A DNA stretch of 64,000 nucleotides from Thermus albus. Lineage in GTDB: Bacteria; Deinococcota; Deinococci; Deinococcales; Thermaceae. This document shows, one piece after another, positions 17,939 to 26,623 of this stretch. The translations under genes were made by a program, and so were the position numbers. Positions within the stretch are counted from its first letter, which is position 1; each line of letters begins with the position of its first letter. The stretch is taken from positions 1 to 64,000 of the forward strand of contig NZ_JAKTNR010000001.1 in the NCBI RefSeq assembly GCF_022760855.1, given 5' to 3'. A model generated the notes under the pieces. It searched no databases and was not told the origin of the DNA. It saw nothing but the letters and a program-made list of their open reading frames with translations.

Positions 17939-19090
17939 ATGATGGTCACCGCCCATAACCGCGTCATCCCCTTGTCCATTCCCTTGGGGTTCGTCCTTCT
18001 GGGGGAGGTCTTTTGGCTGGTGGCCCTCTTGCTTTGGGCCTTCCATCCCGAGGCCATCCTTACTCCCCGGCACCCCTGGGGCTTGGCGGTAGCCCACCTG
18101 TTCCTTCTGGGCTTTGGGGTGGGGGTGCTCCTCGGAGCCATGCACCAGCTTTTGCCCGTGGTCCTCGAGGCGCCCCTTTACCGCCCGGAGTGGGGGTATC
18201 CGGTGATGGCCCTTTGGGGGCTAGGGGTCTTTTTGCTGGCCTGGGGTTTTACCCAGGCTTTTTTCTTGGTGCCGGTAGGCGGGGCCTTGGTGCTTTCGGC
18301 CCTCTGCTTCTTTGCTTACCACGCCTACCTCACCTTCCGCCTAGCCCCCCGCTGGAACCGGGTGGCCACCGCCTTGGCCTGGGTGGTCTTCTACCTGGTC
18401 CTTACCCCTTTACTGGGACTCTTGCAAGCCCTCTCCCAGCGGTACGGCTTCTACGACCCCGAGCGGCTTACCTGGCATCTCCTAGCTGGTCTGGGAGGCA
18501 TCTTTCTCCTTTCCATCTTGGGGGTGGGCTACAAGCTTCTTTCCATGTTCACCCTTACCCACGGGGTGGACGAAAGGGTCTTAGGGCTCCTTCTTTGGGC
18601 GGCTAACCTGGGGCTTCTGGGCTTGGCCATGGGGGAGAGGCTTGGGTACCTTCTCCTTCTCCTAGCCTATGCCTTAGCCCTTTACGATACTTGGCGCATC
18701 CTCAAGAACCGCATGAAAAAGACCCTGGATATCGGGGTGCGGCACTACCTTGCGGGGCTATTCTTCCTGGGCCTTGCCCTTTTCGCCCTGCCCTTTAACC
18801 CCGTGTGGGCCGCCTTGTGGTTTGGCTTGGGCTTCGTGGGGCTTGTGGTGACGGGGATGCTCTACAAGATCCTGCCCTTTTTGGTCTGGACCCACCGCTA
18901 TGCCCCTAAAGCGGGGAAAGAGAAGGTCCCCATGCTCAAGGAGATGCTGCCCGAGGGGGCGGGGTATCTGGCGGGGGGGCTTTTGGCCCTAGGGGCTTTG
19001 CTGGTCCCCCTCTTCCCCTGGGCGGGGTGGGTCTACTTCTTAGGGGCTTTCCCCCATGCCTATGCCCTTTGGGAGGTGATGCGGCGATGA
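17939..19090 (+). CDS. Twelve-helix membrane protein, NnrS / haem-copper oxidase subunit I-like
   Basis: 383 residues, almost entirely transmembrane. Several helices carry histidines placed like haem or copper ligands: [26 protein letters not shown], the [29 protein letters not shown] helix, [13 protein letters not shown] and [12 protein letters not shown]. This resembles NnrS and related proteins in NO-handling clusters, which are distant relatives of subunit I of NO reductase. It has its own FNR-type box and probably a leaderless start at 17939. Start may also be the next codon (a second ATG). The specific function is not established. Confidence 0.6.
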   Translation: MMVTAHNRVIPLSIPLGFVLLGEVFWLVALLLWAFHPEAILTPRHPWGLAVAHLFLLGFGVGVLLGAMHQLLPVVLEAPLYRPEWGYPVMALWGLGVFLLAWGFTQAFFLVPVGGALVLSALCFFAYHAYLTFRLAPRWNRVATALAWVVFYLVLTPLLGLLQALSQRYGFYDPERLTWHLLAGLGGIFLLSILGVGYKLLSMFTLTHGVDERVLGLLLWAANLGLLGLAMGERLGYLLLLLAYALALYDTWRILKNRMKKTLDIGVRHYLAGLFFLGLALFALPFNPVWAALWFGLGFVGLVVTGMLYKILPFLVWTHRYAPKAGKEKVPMLKEMLPEGAGYLAGGLLALGALLVPLFPWAGWVYFLGAFPHAYALWEVMRR

Positions 19091-19389
19091 GCCCGTTGGA
19101 AGAGCAGGCGTGGAACCTTTTGCGTTCGGTCTACGACCCGGAGCTGGGCTTGGATGTGGTGAACCTGGGGCTTATCTACGAGCTTCAAGTGGAGCCGCCC
19201 AGGGCCTACGTGCGCATGACCCTGACCACCCCAGGCTGCCCCCTGCACGACAGCATGGGGGATGCGGTACGCCAGGCCCTTAGCCGGCTCCCCGGGGTGG
19301 AGGAGGTGGAGGTGGAGGTCACCTTTGAGCCGCCCTGGACCCCGGACCGGCTTTCCGAGGAGGCCAAGAGGCTTTTGGGCTGGCTTTAG
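19087..19389 (+). CDS. DUF59 / MIP18 (SufT/PaaD-type) metal-sulfur cluster protein
   Basis: 100 residues, ATG overlapping the previous stop. Classic DUF59: [34 protein letters not shown] with the conserved Cys, and [21 protein letters not shown]. Members assist Fe-S cluster maturation (SufT) or the PaaD-type assembly of oxygenases. Next to nitrate and NO genes it may help build or repair Fe-S enzymes. Followed by a bidirectional hairpin. Confidence 0.85.
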   Translation: MSPLEEQAWNLLRSVYDPELGLDVVNLGLIYELQVEPPRAYVRMTLTTPGCPLHDSMGDAVRQALSRLPGVEEVEVEVTFEPPWTPDRLSEEAKRLLGWL

Positions 19390-19407
19390 GGCCCAGGGGT
19401 CCTCATA

Positions 19408-19441
19408 CCACCCCGCCATGGCTTAGGCCAGGGTGGGGTGG
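19408..19441. terminator. Bidirectional GC-rich hairpin
   Basis: CCACCCC at 19408-19414 pairs with GGGGTGG at 19435-19441, with further pairing of CC and GG inside. It lies between two convergent genes (stops at 19389 and 19444) and has the same CCACCC...GGGTGG plan as the hairpins at 15460 and 50498. Confidence 0.6.
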
Positions 19442-19443
19442 CA

Positions 19444-22011
19444 TCAGATACGTCGGGGTTGGCCAAGAAGGTACCCTTGGCCCAGGGGGAAACCCAGACC
19501 TCTCAGATAGGCCAACACCGCATCGTTTTCTATCCCCTCGGCCACTACCTGTAGGCCTAGGGCCTTGGCCAGGGCCAACACCGCCGCCACCAGGCGGGCG
19601 GTGGGGCTCTGGGGGTCGGGAGGGTTTCCCAGGCGCTGGGTGAAGGCTTGGCCCAGCTTGAGCCCATTCACGGGGAGTTCGGCCAGGCGCTCCAGGCTGG
19701 AATAGCCCGAGCCGAAGTCGTCCAGGAAGATGCCCACCCCCAGATTTCTGAGGGCCTGCAGGGCCCGGTTGGCGTCCCGTCCTCGCTCGTCGGGGATCAG
19801 GGAGCTTTCCGTGATCTCCAGGACCAGGCGGCTGGGCGGGCAGGCGGTTTCCTCGAGGATCTCCGCCACCTGAAAAGGGTAGGAGGGGTTCATGAGCTCT
19901 TGGGGGCTTACGTTCACATGCACCGTAAGCCCGTGTAGGGCTTGTTCCCGGCAGGCCTGGTGCAGGACCCAGCGGCCAAGTTCCGGCATCAGGCGGTGGC
20001 GCTCCGCCAGGGGGATGAGCTCGGAAGGCGGGGCCTGCCGCCAGCGCAGGAGGGCCTCGAGGGCCACCGTTTCCCCTGTGCTCAGGTCCACGATGGGCTG
20101 GTAGACCAGCCAAAGCCCTTCGCCCCGTTCTAGGTCTTCCCGCAACGCCTCTAGGAGATGGTTTTCCCGCCGCAGGGCTTCTTGCCAATGGGGTTCAAAG
20201 AAGGCCAGCCGGTCCTTGCCTTCCCCTTTGGCCCGGTAAAGGGCGATATCGGCCCGGGCCAGGAGCTCTCCGGGGGAGAGGCCTTCCTCCCCCAGGGCGA
20301 TGCCGATGGAGGTGGAGAGGTGGTAGACCCGCTCCCCCACGGGGCAAGGTAGGCGGGCCACCTCCAGTAACCGCTCGGCGATGGCGAGGGCTTCCCGGCC
20401 TTCCCTGATGCCGGTGACCAGGACCAGAAACTCATCCCCCCCTTGCCGGGCCACCAGGTCCCGGGGGCGGAGGGCGGCCCGGAAGCGGGCGGCCATGACC
20501 CTTAGCACCTCGTCCCCGGCGCTGTGCCCCTCCAGGTCGTTCACCAGCTTGAGCCCGTCCAGGTCCAGGTACAGGATGGCAAGGTGCCGGGCTTCCTTGC
20601 GGAGGCTCTGGGCTAACTTCTCCAGGAAGAAAAGGCGGTTGGGGAGGCCCGTTAGGGGGTCGTGGTAGGCCAAGTGCTGGATTCGGTCCTCCAGCTCAAG
20701 CCGCCTTAGGAAAAGGCCCAGCTGGCTGGCAAAGGCCTGGGCTAGCTCCAGGTCCAAGGGGGAGAAGGCATCCTCCCGCTCAAAGTTGTCCAGGTACAAG
20801 AAGGCCTTGCGCTCCCCTCCCAGATACACGGGTACGGAGAGGATGGCCTGGATCTCATCCACCCTTCCTGCCTCCTCCATAATCTTCCGCCTCTTCCCGT
20901 CTAGGCGGGCGTTAAAGCGTTTTAGATCCTTCCACGTGAAAACCTGGGCTTCCCGATGGCCGGTGAGGGAGAGGGGTTCCTCCGGGCGTAGGCATACTTG
21001 CCGCAGGGCATCCAGGTTGTACCCCTTGGCCGCCACGAAATGGTAACAGCCGTCCTCTTTAAGAACGGTGACGCTTCCTGCTTGGGCGGTGGGAAGGGTT
21101 TCCAGGGCGGCCTCGAGGATCAGCCCAAAGATGGACTCGGAAAGCCCCTCGGCCATGAGGGTTTCGTAGACCCGCAGGAGGTTTTTGCGGAACACGCTCC
21201 AGCGGGCCTCCCGGATTTCCGCTTCCTTCCGCTCCGTCACGTCCACCCCCAGGGCTAGGACCTCCAGCACCTCTTTCCCCGGCCCCGGTACCGCCAGCAG
21301 GGTCCACTCCACCACCCGGCCATCCTGGGAAAGGTGGGCGTGGGGTTGGTTCGGGGCCTTTAGGGCCTCGGCTACGGGGAGGGCGGGCCCTTGGGGAAAG
21401 GCCCTTTGCAAGGCAGGGTTGGCGTAGAGGAGGCGGCCCTCCTTGTCCAGGCGGGCCAGGTAAAACGGCGAGGATTCCAGCAGGGTCTCCAGCCAGCGCT
21501 CCCTTTCCCAAAGCTCCAGGATGCGGGCCAGGACCTCGGCCACCGCGCGCAGGAAAGCTTCCTCTTCCGCGGTGAAGTCCCTTTCCTCCTGGCAGTCGTC
21601 CACCCCCAAAAACCCCCAAAGCCTTCCCTCCACCCAGATGGGCACCACCAGGAGGCTTTGGATGTCCTGGGCCTCGAGGAGGGGCTGCTCCTCTCCGGGG
21701 AAGGAGGCCACAGGCCCCGCCACGGCCCGGTCTTCCAGGAAAAGGTCCAGCCAGCGGCCGTAGCCCGCTTTCCGCATGGGGAGGTTCTGGAGCTCAGGGT
21801 TTTGCAGCTGGGGGGTGGTACCCGGCCCTGCCCACTCCGCGAGCTGGCTGGTATACCAGGTGCCCTGGCGCTCTTCCAGGCGAAAGAGGTAGGCCCGGTG
21901 CGCCCTCAGGGTTTGGCCCACCTGCTCTAGGGCCTCGGCCAACCCCCTAACCCCCCGGCGCAACAGGGGAAGGAGCGCTTGGGATAGGCCTAGGCCAAAA
22001 GTCCCGTTCAT
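19444..22011 (-). CDS. GAF-PAS-GAF-GGDEF-EAL c-di-GMP enzyme
   Basis: 855 residues, cytoplasmic. GAF about 25-175, PAS about 178-270 (ending VDVTERK), GAF about 285-450, GGDEF about 455-610, EAL about 620-850. GGDEF is intact with an RPRD inhibitory site five residues before it. The EAL domain keeps EAL, LEITES, DDFGSGYSSL, EGIE and the QGY, but the usual K-x-D motif reads LKLG (Asp lost). It likely makes c-di-GMP, and hydrolysis may be reduced. Last gene of a minus-strand series after a second cyclase gene; the gap is 39 bases. Confidence 0.88.
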   Translation of the reverse strand: MNGTFGLGLSQALLPLLRRGVRGLAEALEQVGQTLRAHRAYLFRLEERQGTWYTSQLAEWAGPGTTPQLQNPELQNLPMRKAGYGRWLDLFLEDRAVAGPVASFPGEEQPLLEAQDIQSLLVVPIWVEGRLWGFLGVDDCQEERDFTAEEEAFLRAVAEVLARILELWERERWLETLLESSPFYLARLDKEGRLLYANPALQRAFPQGPALPVAEALKAPNQPHAHLSQDGRVVEWTLLAVPGPGKEVLEVLALGVDVTERKEAEIREARWSVFRKNLLRVYETLMAEGLSESIFGLILEAALETLPTAQAGSVTVLKEDGCYHFVAAKGYNLDALRQVCLRPEEPLSLTGHREAQVFTWKDLKRFNARLDGKRRKIMEEAGRVDEIQAILSVPVYLGGERKAFLYLDNFEREDAFSPLDLELAQAFASQLGLFLRRLELEDRIQHLAYHDPLTGLPNRLFFLEKLAQSLRKEARHLAILYLDLDGLKLVNDLEGHSAGDEVLRVMAARFRAALRPRDLVARQGGDEFLVLVTGIREGREALAIAERLLEVARLPCPVGERVYHLSTSIGIALGEEGLSPGELLARADIALYRAKGEGKDRLAFFEPHWQEALRRENHLLEALREDLERGEGLWLVYQPIVDLSTGETVALEALLRWRQAPPSELIPLAERHRLMPELGRWVLHQACREQALHGLTVHVNVSPQELMNPSYPFQVAEILEETACPPSRLVLEITESSLIPDERGRDANRALQALRNLGVGIFLDDFGSGYSSLERLAELPVNGLKLGQAFTQRLGNPPDPQSPTARLVAAVLALAKALGLQVVAEGIENDAVLAYLRGLGFPLGQGYLLGQPRRI

Positions 22012-22050
22012 AGCTAGGCCACATCCAATATACAGCCTTCTTGGAAAGGG

Positions 22051-24291
22051 TCAAGCCACCACGGCCTGCCCCTGGGCCTTGGCCTGGTACATGCGGGCGT
22101 CGGCGGCGGAAAGGAGGGCGTCCGGGGTGCTGCCGTCTTCCGGGTAGCTGGCCACCCCGATGTTCACCCCCAGGCAGAGCCCGTCAAAGCAAAGGCCCTG
22201 GATGGCTTTGGCGTAACGAAGGACAGCGCTTACGGCTCCCCTTTTGGGGGTGTGGGGGAAGATGGCGGCGAACTCGTCCCCGCCCCAGCGGAAAAGGCGG
22301 TCCCCGTTCCGCCTTTCCCTTTCTAGGGCCTCGGCCACCTTGATAAGGGCCAGGTCCCCCACGGCATGCCCTAGCCGGTCGTTCACCGCCTTGAACCCCG
22401 TTAGGTCCAAGACCGCTAGGGAAAGGGGATGGCCATACCGCTCGGCCCGTTTGAGCTCTTCCTGGAGGAAGCGCTCAAAGGCCCGGCGGTTGCCCAGGCC
22501 CGTAAGGGGGTCGGTGAGGGCGGCTTCCTCCAGGAGCTTTCGGGTGCGGCTTTCGTGGAGCAGGGTGGCCAGGGGGGCGGCGAAGAAGTGGGCGGCCTCC
22601 AAAGAGTCTTCGCCGAAGGCCTGGGGATCGTGGAGGTTATCCAGGTTTAAATAGGCCAAGACCTCTCCTTTGTAGGGGATCGGCAGGCACAGGTTGGCCT
22701 GGATTTCTTGAGCCCGGCCAGCGGTGTCCATAATTTCCGGCGGGGCGGTCTGGTGGCTGATGACGGCGATGGGCTCGTGTTCAAGGCTGAGGATGCGGGG
22801 CTCCCCCTTTTGCGCCTTCTTGGGGCCCAGGCGGTACCAAAGCAGTTGCTCCTCCTGGCTGAAGGTCACGGTTTGAAGATCCTCCAGGCGATATCCGAAG
22901 GCCGCCTTGTAATGGTAAGCCCCCTCTTCCCAAACCAAGAGGCTTCCGGCCTCTGCCCCTGGGACCTGGCGGATAGCCTCTTCCAGGATGCGCCCATAAA
23001 GCTCATCCAAGGGTTTATCTAAGAGTTCTAGGAAAAGCTGGTTTACCCTCTCGTGGTGGGCTTTCTCCGTAAGGCGCTCCAGGCCGAGGCCCAGGGTGCG
23101 GCTGGCCAGGAGGAGGAGCTCCACCTCAGCCCTTCGCCATAAGCGCGCTTCCTTTTGCCCTACCACCATAACCCGGCGGCTCCGGGGGGCCTTGGCGGAG
23201 GGAATGGGCAAGGCGGCCATGGTGCGCCAGCCCAGGGCCTTGAGGGCGGGTATGGCCTTGGGCTCCTCGGCATAGCGGGCGGTAAAGAGGGGGCTTTGCC
23301 CACGGTAAACCTCCCAGGCCAGGCCCTGCCCGTAGGGGAGGCCCTTTCTTAGGATCTCTAGGAGGCTGGGTTCCTCTACACCCCGGTAGGCCAGGGCCAC
23401 CATGCGCTCGCCCTGCTCCTCCCAAAGGAAACCGGCCTCCAGGTGGAGGGCCTCCAGGAGGAGGGCCAAGGCTTTTTCCGCGGCTTCCCTCAGGGTGGTG
23501 GCGCTTTGTAGGCGTAGGGAGAGCTCGGCCAGAAGCCTTCGCTCCTCCAGGTCGGCAAGCCGGTCCAGCTGGAGGCTTACCGCCTGGGCAAAGCGGGTAA
23601 GCCCCTCCACTTCCTCCGGGGCGAAGGGGGCAGGGCGCTCCAGGTTGAGGATGGCCACTACCTGGCCCCGTTCCCAAAGGGGCAGGGCCAGTTCCGAGAG
23701 GACGTTTAAGCCGGGGGCGGCGATATAGCCGGGCTCCTGGCGCACGTCGGGCACGTGAACCGGCTGGGCTTCCTGTAGGGCGCGGCCCAGGACTCCGCTG
23801 GCCGGGACCTCCTCAAGGGCCAAGGGGGGGATGCTGGAAAGAAGGCGGAAGCCGCGCTCTACGGGTACCCAGACCCCCACGTGCCCACCTTCGCCCAAGG
23901 CGGCCAGGCGCTCGGGGAGGGAGGCAAGGAGGGCTTCCCGGTTTTCCGCCTGGGGGAGGGCCTCGAGGGCCTCGGTAAGGAGCCTTTGGCCCTTAGCTAG
24001 GGCCTTGGCCCGGCGGTGGGCCCTTCTCAGGCTTTCCCCAATGCCGTGGGCCAGCCAGGCGGAAAGGAGGAGAAGGGCCAGGGCCATGATGTTGAAGCCG
24101 GGAAAGAGGAGGAGAACCCCAGCCGAGAAGAAGGCCGCCAGCAATCCCAAAGCGAGCCCGTGCAGGCTGGCGGTGGCCGCGGTGAGGATCATGAACCAGG
24201 GGAGGATGTAGGGATCGGTGTAGCCCAGAAACCCTGCCAATAGGCCCATGAGAAGGGAGCCTAAGGCAATGACGGGGTAGGGCAAAACCAT
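22051..24291 (-). CDS. Membrane diguanylate cyclase with three GAF domains
   Basis: 746 residues: four or five N-terminal transmembrane helices (residues 1-90), a helical linker, three GAF-like modules (about 115-270, 275-410, 425-580) and a C-terminal GGDEF domain with RWGGDEFAAIF and an RNGD inhibitory site five residues before it. Synthesises c-di-GMP in response to unknown signals. The third GAF resembles the second GAF of the neighbouring GGDEF-EAL protein (AGSLLV, YHYKAAFGY versus AGSVTV, YHFVAAKGY), so the pair shares a sensor type. Begins 36 bases after hemG with a possible leaderless start. Confidence 0.86.
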   Translation of the reverse strand: MVLPYPVIALGSLLMGLLAGFLGYTDPYILPWFMILTAATASLHGLALGLLAAFFSAGVLLLFPGFNIMALALLLLSAWLAHGIGESLRRAHRRAKALAKGQRLLTEALEALPQAENREALLASLPERLAALGEGGHVGVWVPVERGFRLLSSIPPLALEEVPASGVLGRALQEAQPVHVPDVRQEPGYIAAPGLNVLSELALPLWERGQVVAILNLERPAPFAPEEVEGLTRFAQAVSLQLDRLADLEERRLLAELSLRLQSATTLREAAEKALALLLEALHLEAGFLWEEQGERMVALAYRGVEEPSLLEILRKGLPYGQGLAWEVYRGQSPLFTARYAEEPKAIPALKALGWRTMAALPIPSAKAPRSRRVMVVGQKEARLWRRAEVELLLLASRTLGLGLERLTEKAHHERVNQLFLELLDKPLDELYGRILEEAIRQVPGAEAGSLLVWEEGAYHYKAAFGYRLEDLQTVTFSQEEQLLWYRLGPKKAQKGEPRILSLEHEPIAVISHQTAPPEIMDTAGRAQEIQANLCLPIPYKGEVLAYLNLDNLHDPQAFGEDSLEAAHFFAAPLATLLHESRTRKLLEEAALTDPLTGLGNRRAFERFLQEELKRAERYGHPLSLAVLDLTGFKAVNDRLGHAVGDLALIKVAEALERERRNGDRLFRWGGDEFAAIFPHTPKRGAVSAVLRYAKAIQGLCFDGLCLGVNIGVASYPEDGSTPDALLSAADARMYQAKAQGQAVVA

Positions 24292-24326
24292 GTTTGCTTT
24301 ATGCTATCCGGCAGCCCATCCCTTGC

Positions 24327-25682
24327 CTAGGGGGTGGGGGTGAGGGTGAGGTAGCCCAAGGCCCGCCCAGCGGCCTTTCTCCCTGAGCGCACCACCTCGG
24401 GGAGGCCCACCCCTTCCAGGTAGTTCCCGGCCAGAAAGAGCCCTGGGACCTTGAGGAGGGCCATGTCTAGCCTTTCTAGCCGCTCCAGGTGTCCCACCCG
24501 GTAGGCGGGCATGCCCTCGGGGAAGCGGAAGACAAAGGTGCGCTCTGGCCTTACCTCCTGGCCCAGGAAGCGGCGGAGGTCCTCCAGGGCCACCTTGGCC
24601 AGCTCCGCCTCGGAAAGCCTGGCCACTTCTCCTGAGAAATAGGCCCGCACCAGGGACCAACCCTCCGGGGCCCTCCCTGGCCATTTGCCATGGGTCCAGG
24701 TAAAACCCCTGGCCCGGTACCCTTCCCCCTGGGCGATGAGGAGCCCGTGCCCCTCCACGGGCAAGGCCTCGGAAAAGGCCAGGCTCACGGTGGCCGCAGG
24801 GGTGTGGGGGATACCCTTGAGAAGGGCGGTGGCCTCGGGAAGAAAGGGCCTTAAAAGCTGGGCGGCCACCGGGGCAGGGGTGGCCAGAATCACCGCCTCC
24901 GCTTCCCAGGTGCCCCTAGGGGTATGGAGGCGGTAGCGGCTCCCCAGGGGCTCCAGGGCCAGGACAGGGGTACCCAGGAGGGTCTTCTCTCCCACCCCCT
25001 CCTTTAGCCTCTGGGTCAGGGCGGAAAGCCCCTCCTGGAAGGAGAAAAAGAGGCTTCCCCCCTCGCGGCTTCCCCGGGCCTTTTGGGTGCGCATGGCCCC
25101 CAGGATGAGGCTGCGGTGCCTTCTTTCCAGCTCCAGAAGCTGGGGGAAAGCGGCCTTCAGGGAAAGCTCGTCCGGCTCCCCCCCGTAGATGCCCCCCGCC
25201 AAGGGGGCCACCAGGGCGGCAAAGACCTCGGGACCCAGCCTTCTCTCCACAAACTCCCTAAGGCTCTCGTCTTCCTTGCTCCCCCGGGGGAGGAAGAGAT
25301 CGTAAAGGGCCCTAAGCTTCCCGGAAAAGGAGAGGAGGGAGGTGCGGGCTAGGCCCTTGAGGTTGCCGGGGACGATTTGCAGAAGCCCCTCGGGGAGGGG
25401 ATGAGGCTTTCCCCGGCGCAGGATGTAGGCCGCAGGCTTGGCAGGAAGGGTGCCGATGGGGGTTAGGCCGAAGCGTTCCCCCAGTTCCAGCACCTCCTTT
25501 TTGTAGCGCACGCTGGCATCGGGACCCCCTTCCACCAAAAACCCTTCCCCCTTGTGGGTGCGCACCTTCCCTCCCAGGCGGAGGCTGGCCTCAAAGAGCC
25601 GGAAGTCCACCCCGGCCTCCTTCAGGGCCAAGGCGGCGGCAAGCCCTGCCCAGCCTCCCCCCACCACAGCTACTTGAGCCAC
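24327..25682 (-). CDS. hemG: Protoporphyrinogen/coproporphyrinogen oxidase
   Basis: 451 residues, FAD enzyme of the HemY/PPO superfamily: N-terminal VAVVGGGWAGLAAALAL dinucleotide fold, C-terminal PGLFLAGNYLEGVGLPEVVRSGR FAD motif. Oxidises the porphyrinogen before iron insertion. The gene order hemE-hemH-hemY is typical of bacteria using the coproporphyrin route, so the substrate is probably coproporphyrinogen III; that needs HemQ elsewhere. Start overlaps the hemH end by 13 bases. Confidence 0.88.
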   Translation of the reverse strand: MAQVAVVGGGWAGLAAALALKEAGVDFRLFEASLRLGGKVRTHKGEGFLVEGGPDASVRYKKEVLELGERFGLTPIGTLPAKPAAYILRRGKPHPLPEGLLQIVPGNLKGLARTSLLSFSGKLRALYDLFLPRGSKEDESLREFVERRLGPEVFAALVAPLAGGIYGGEPDELSLKAAFPQLLELERRHRSLILGAMRTQKARGSREGGSLFFSFQEGLSALTQRLKEGVGEKTLLGTPVLALEPLGSRYRLHTPRGTWEAEAVILATPAPVAAQLLRPFLPEATALLKGIPHTPAATVSLAFSEALPVEGHGLLIAQGEGYRARGFTWTHGKWPGRAPEGWSLVRAYFSGEVARLSEAELAKVALEDLRRFLGQEVRPERTFVFRFPEGMPAYRVGHLERLERLDMALLKVPGLFLAGNYLEGVGLPEVVRSGRKAAGRALGYLTLTPTP

Positions 25683-26623
25683 GCCGCCTCCACCAGGTCC
25701 TTGAGCACCTGGATGTAGTCCAGATCCGCGTTGAGGCTCCGGGCGCGAAGGAGCCTTAGCCCCACTTCCTTAGCGGTGGCCTGGGCCTCGAGGTCCAGGT
25801 CGTAGTAGACCTCCAGATGGTCCGCGGGGAAGCCCACCGCCTGCACCACCACCTCTTCAAAGCCCTCTTCCCTTAGGGCCCTTAGGTGTTCGTTGATGTC
25901 GGGGCCAAGCCAGGGCTCGGGGGTACGCCCCGCGGACTGGTAGGCCACGCTATACCGGGGGAGGGAGAGCCTCTTGGCGATGAGCTCCGCCGTCCTTTCC
26001 ACCTGGCGCGGGTAGGGGTCGCCCCGTTCCACGGCGGCGAGGGGGATGGAGTGGGCGGTGAAGACATAGGCCGCCTTCCTGGGCTCCCTTAGCCGCCAGA
26101 TGGCCTCCTCCAGCCTCCTGGCATAGGCGGCGATGAGGCCGGGGTGGGCCTCGTAGCTTTGCACCCAGACCACCTCTATGGGCTCAGGGAGGGCCTTAAG
26201 GGCCTGGTCCACCTTTTCCTGGTACTCGGCCACGCTTCTTAGGGAGTAGTGGGGAGCGGCCACGATGGCCACCGCCCGCCGCACCCCATCCTCGTGCATG
26301 GCGGCCAAGGCCTCCCCGATGGAAGGGTGCCAGTGCTTGGTGCCCACGTAGACCCGGGCGGGGCCCTGGGGGGTACGGGGGCCAAAGGGGCCGAGAAGGC
26401 GCTTGGGATAGACGGGGGCCTCGAGGTTCAAAAGCGCCTGGAGCCTTATGGCCTGCGCCAGGGTGATCTCGTTCAGGGGGCTTTTGCCAATGGCGGTGTA
26501 ACGTTCTTCCAGTTCCTTGATGAGCTCTTCCGATGGGCGCCTTCCCCGGCGGATGTCGGTGTAATAGGGCTCAATCTCTTCCGGGGTATAGGGGGTGCCG
26601 TAGGCCATGAGGAGTACGTTCAT
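25670..26623 (-). CDS. hemH: Ferrochelatase
   Basis: 317 residues, single-domain ferrochelatase inserting Fe2+ into the porphyrin. Visible family elements: MNVLLMAYGTPYTPEEIEPYY at the start, KSPLNEIT, the catalytic His in YVFTAHSIPL and the Glu of the C-terminal metal site in VVVQAVGFPADHLEVYYDLDLEA. Overlaps hemE by 4 bases (ATGA). If the coproporphyrin route is used, it acts as coproporphyrin ferrochelatase. Confidence 0.93.
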   Translation of the reverse strand: MNVLLMAYGTPYTPEEIEPYYTDIRRGRRPSEELIKELEERYTAIGKSPLNEITLAQAIRLQALLNLEAPVYPKRLLGPFGPRTPQGPARVYVGTKHWHPSIGEALAAMHEDGVRRAVAIVAAPHYSLRSVAEYQEKVDQALKALPEPIEVVWVQSYEAHPGLIAAYARRLEEAIWRLREPRKAAYVFTAHSIPLAAVERGDPYPRQVERTAELIAKRLSLPRYSVAYQSAGRTPEPWLGPDINEHLRALREEGFEEVVVQAVGFPADHLEVYYDLDLEAQATAKEVGLRLLRARSLNADLDYIQVLKDLVEAAWLK

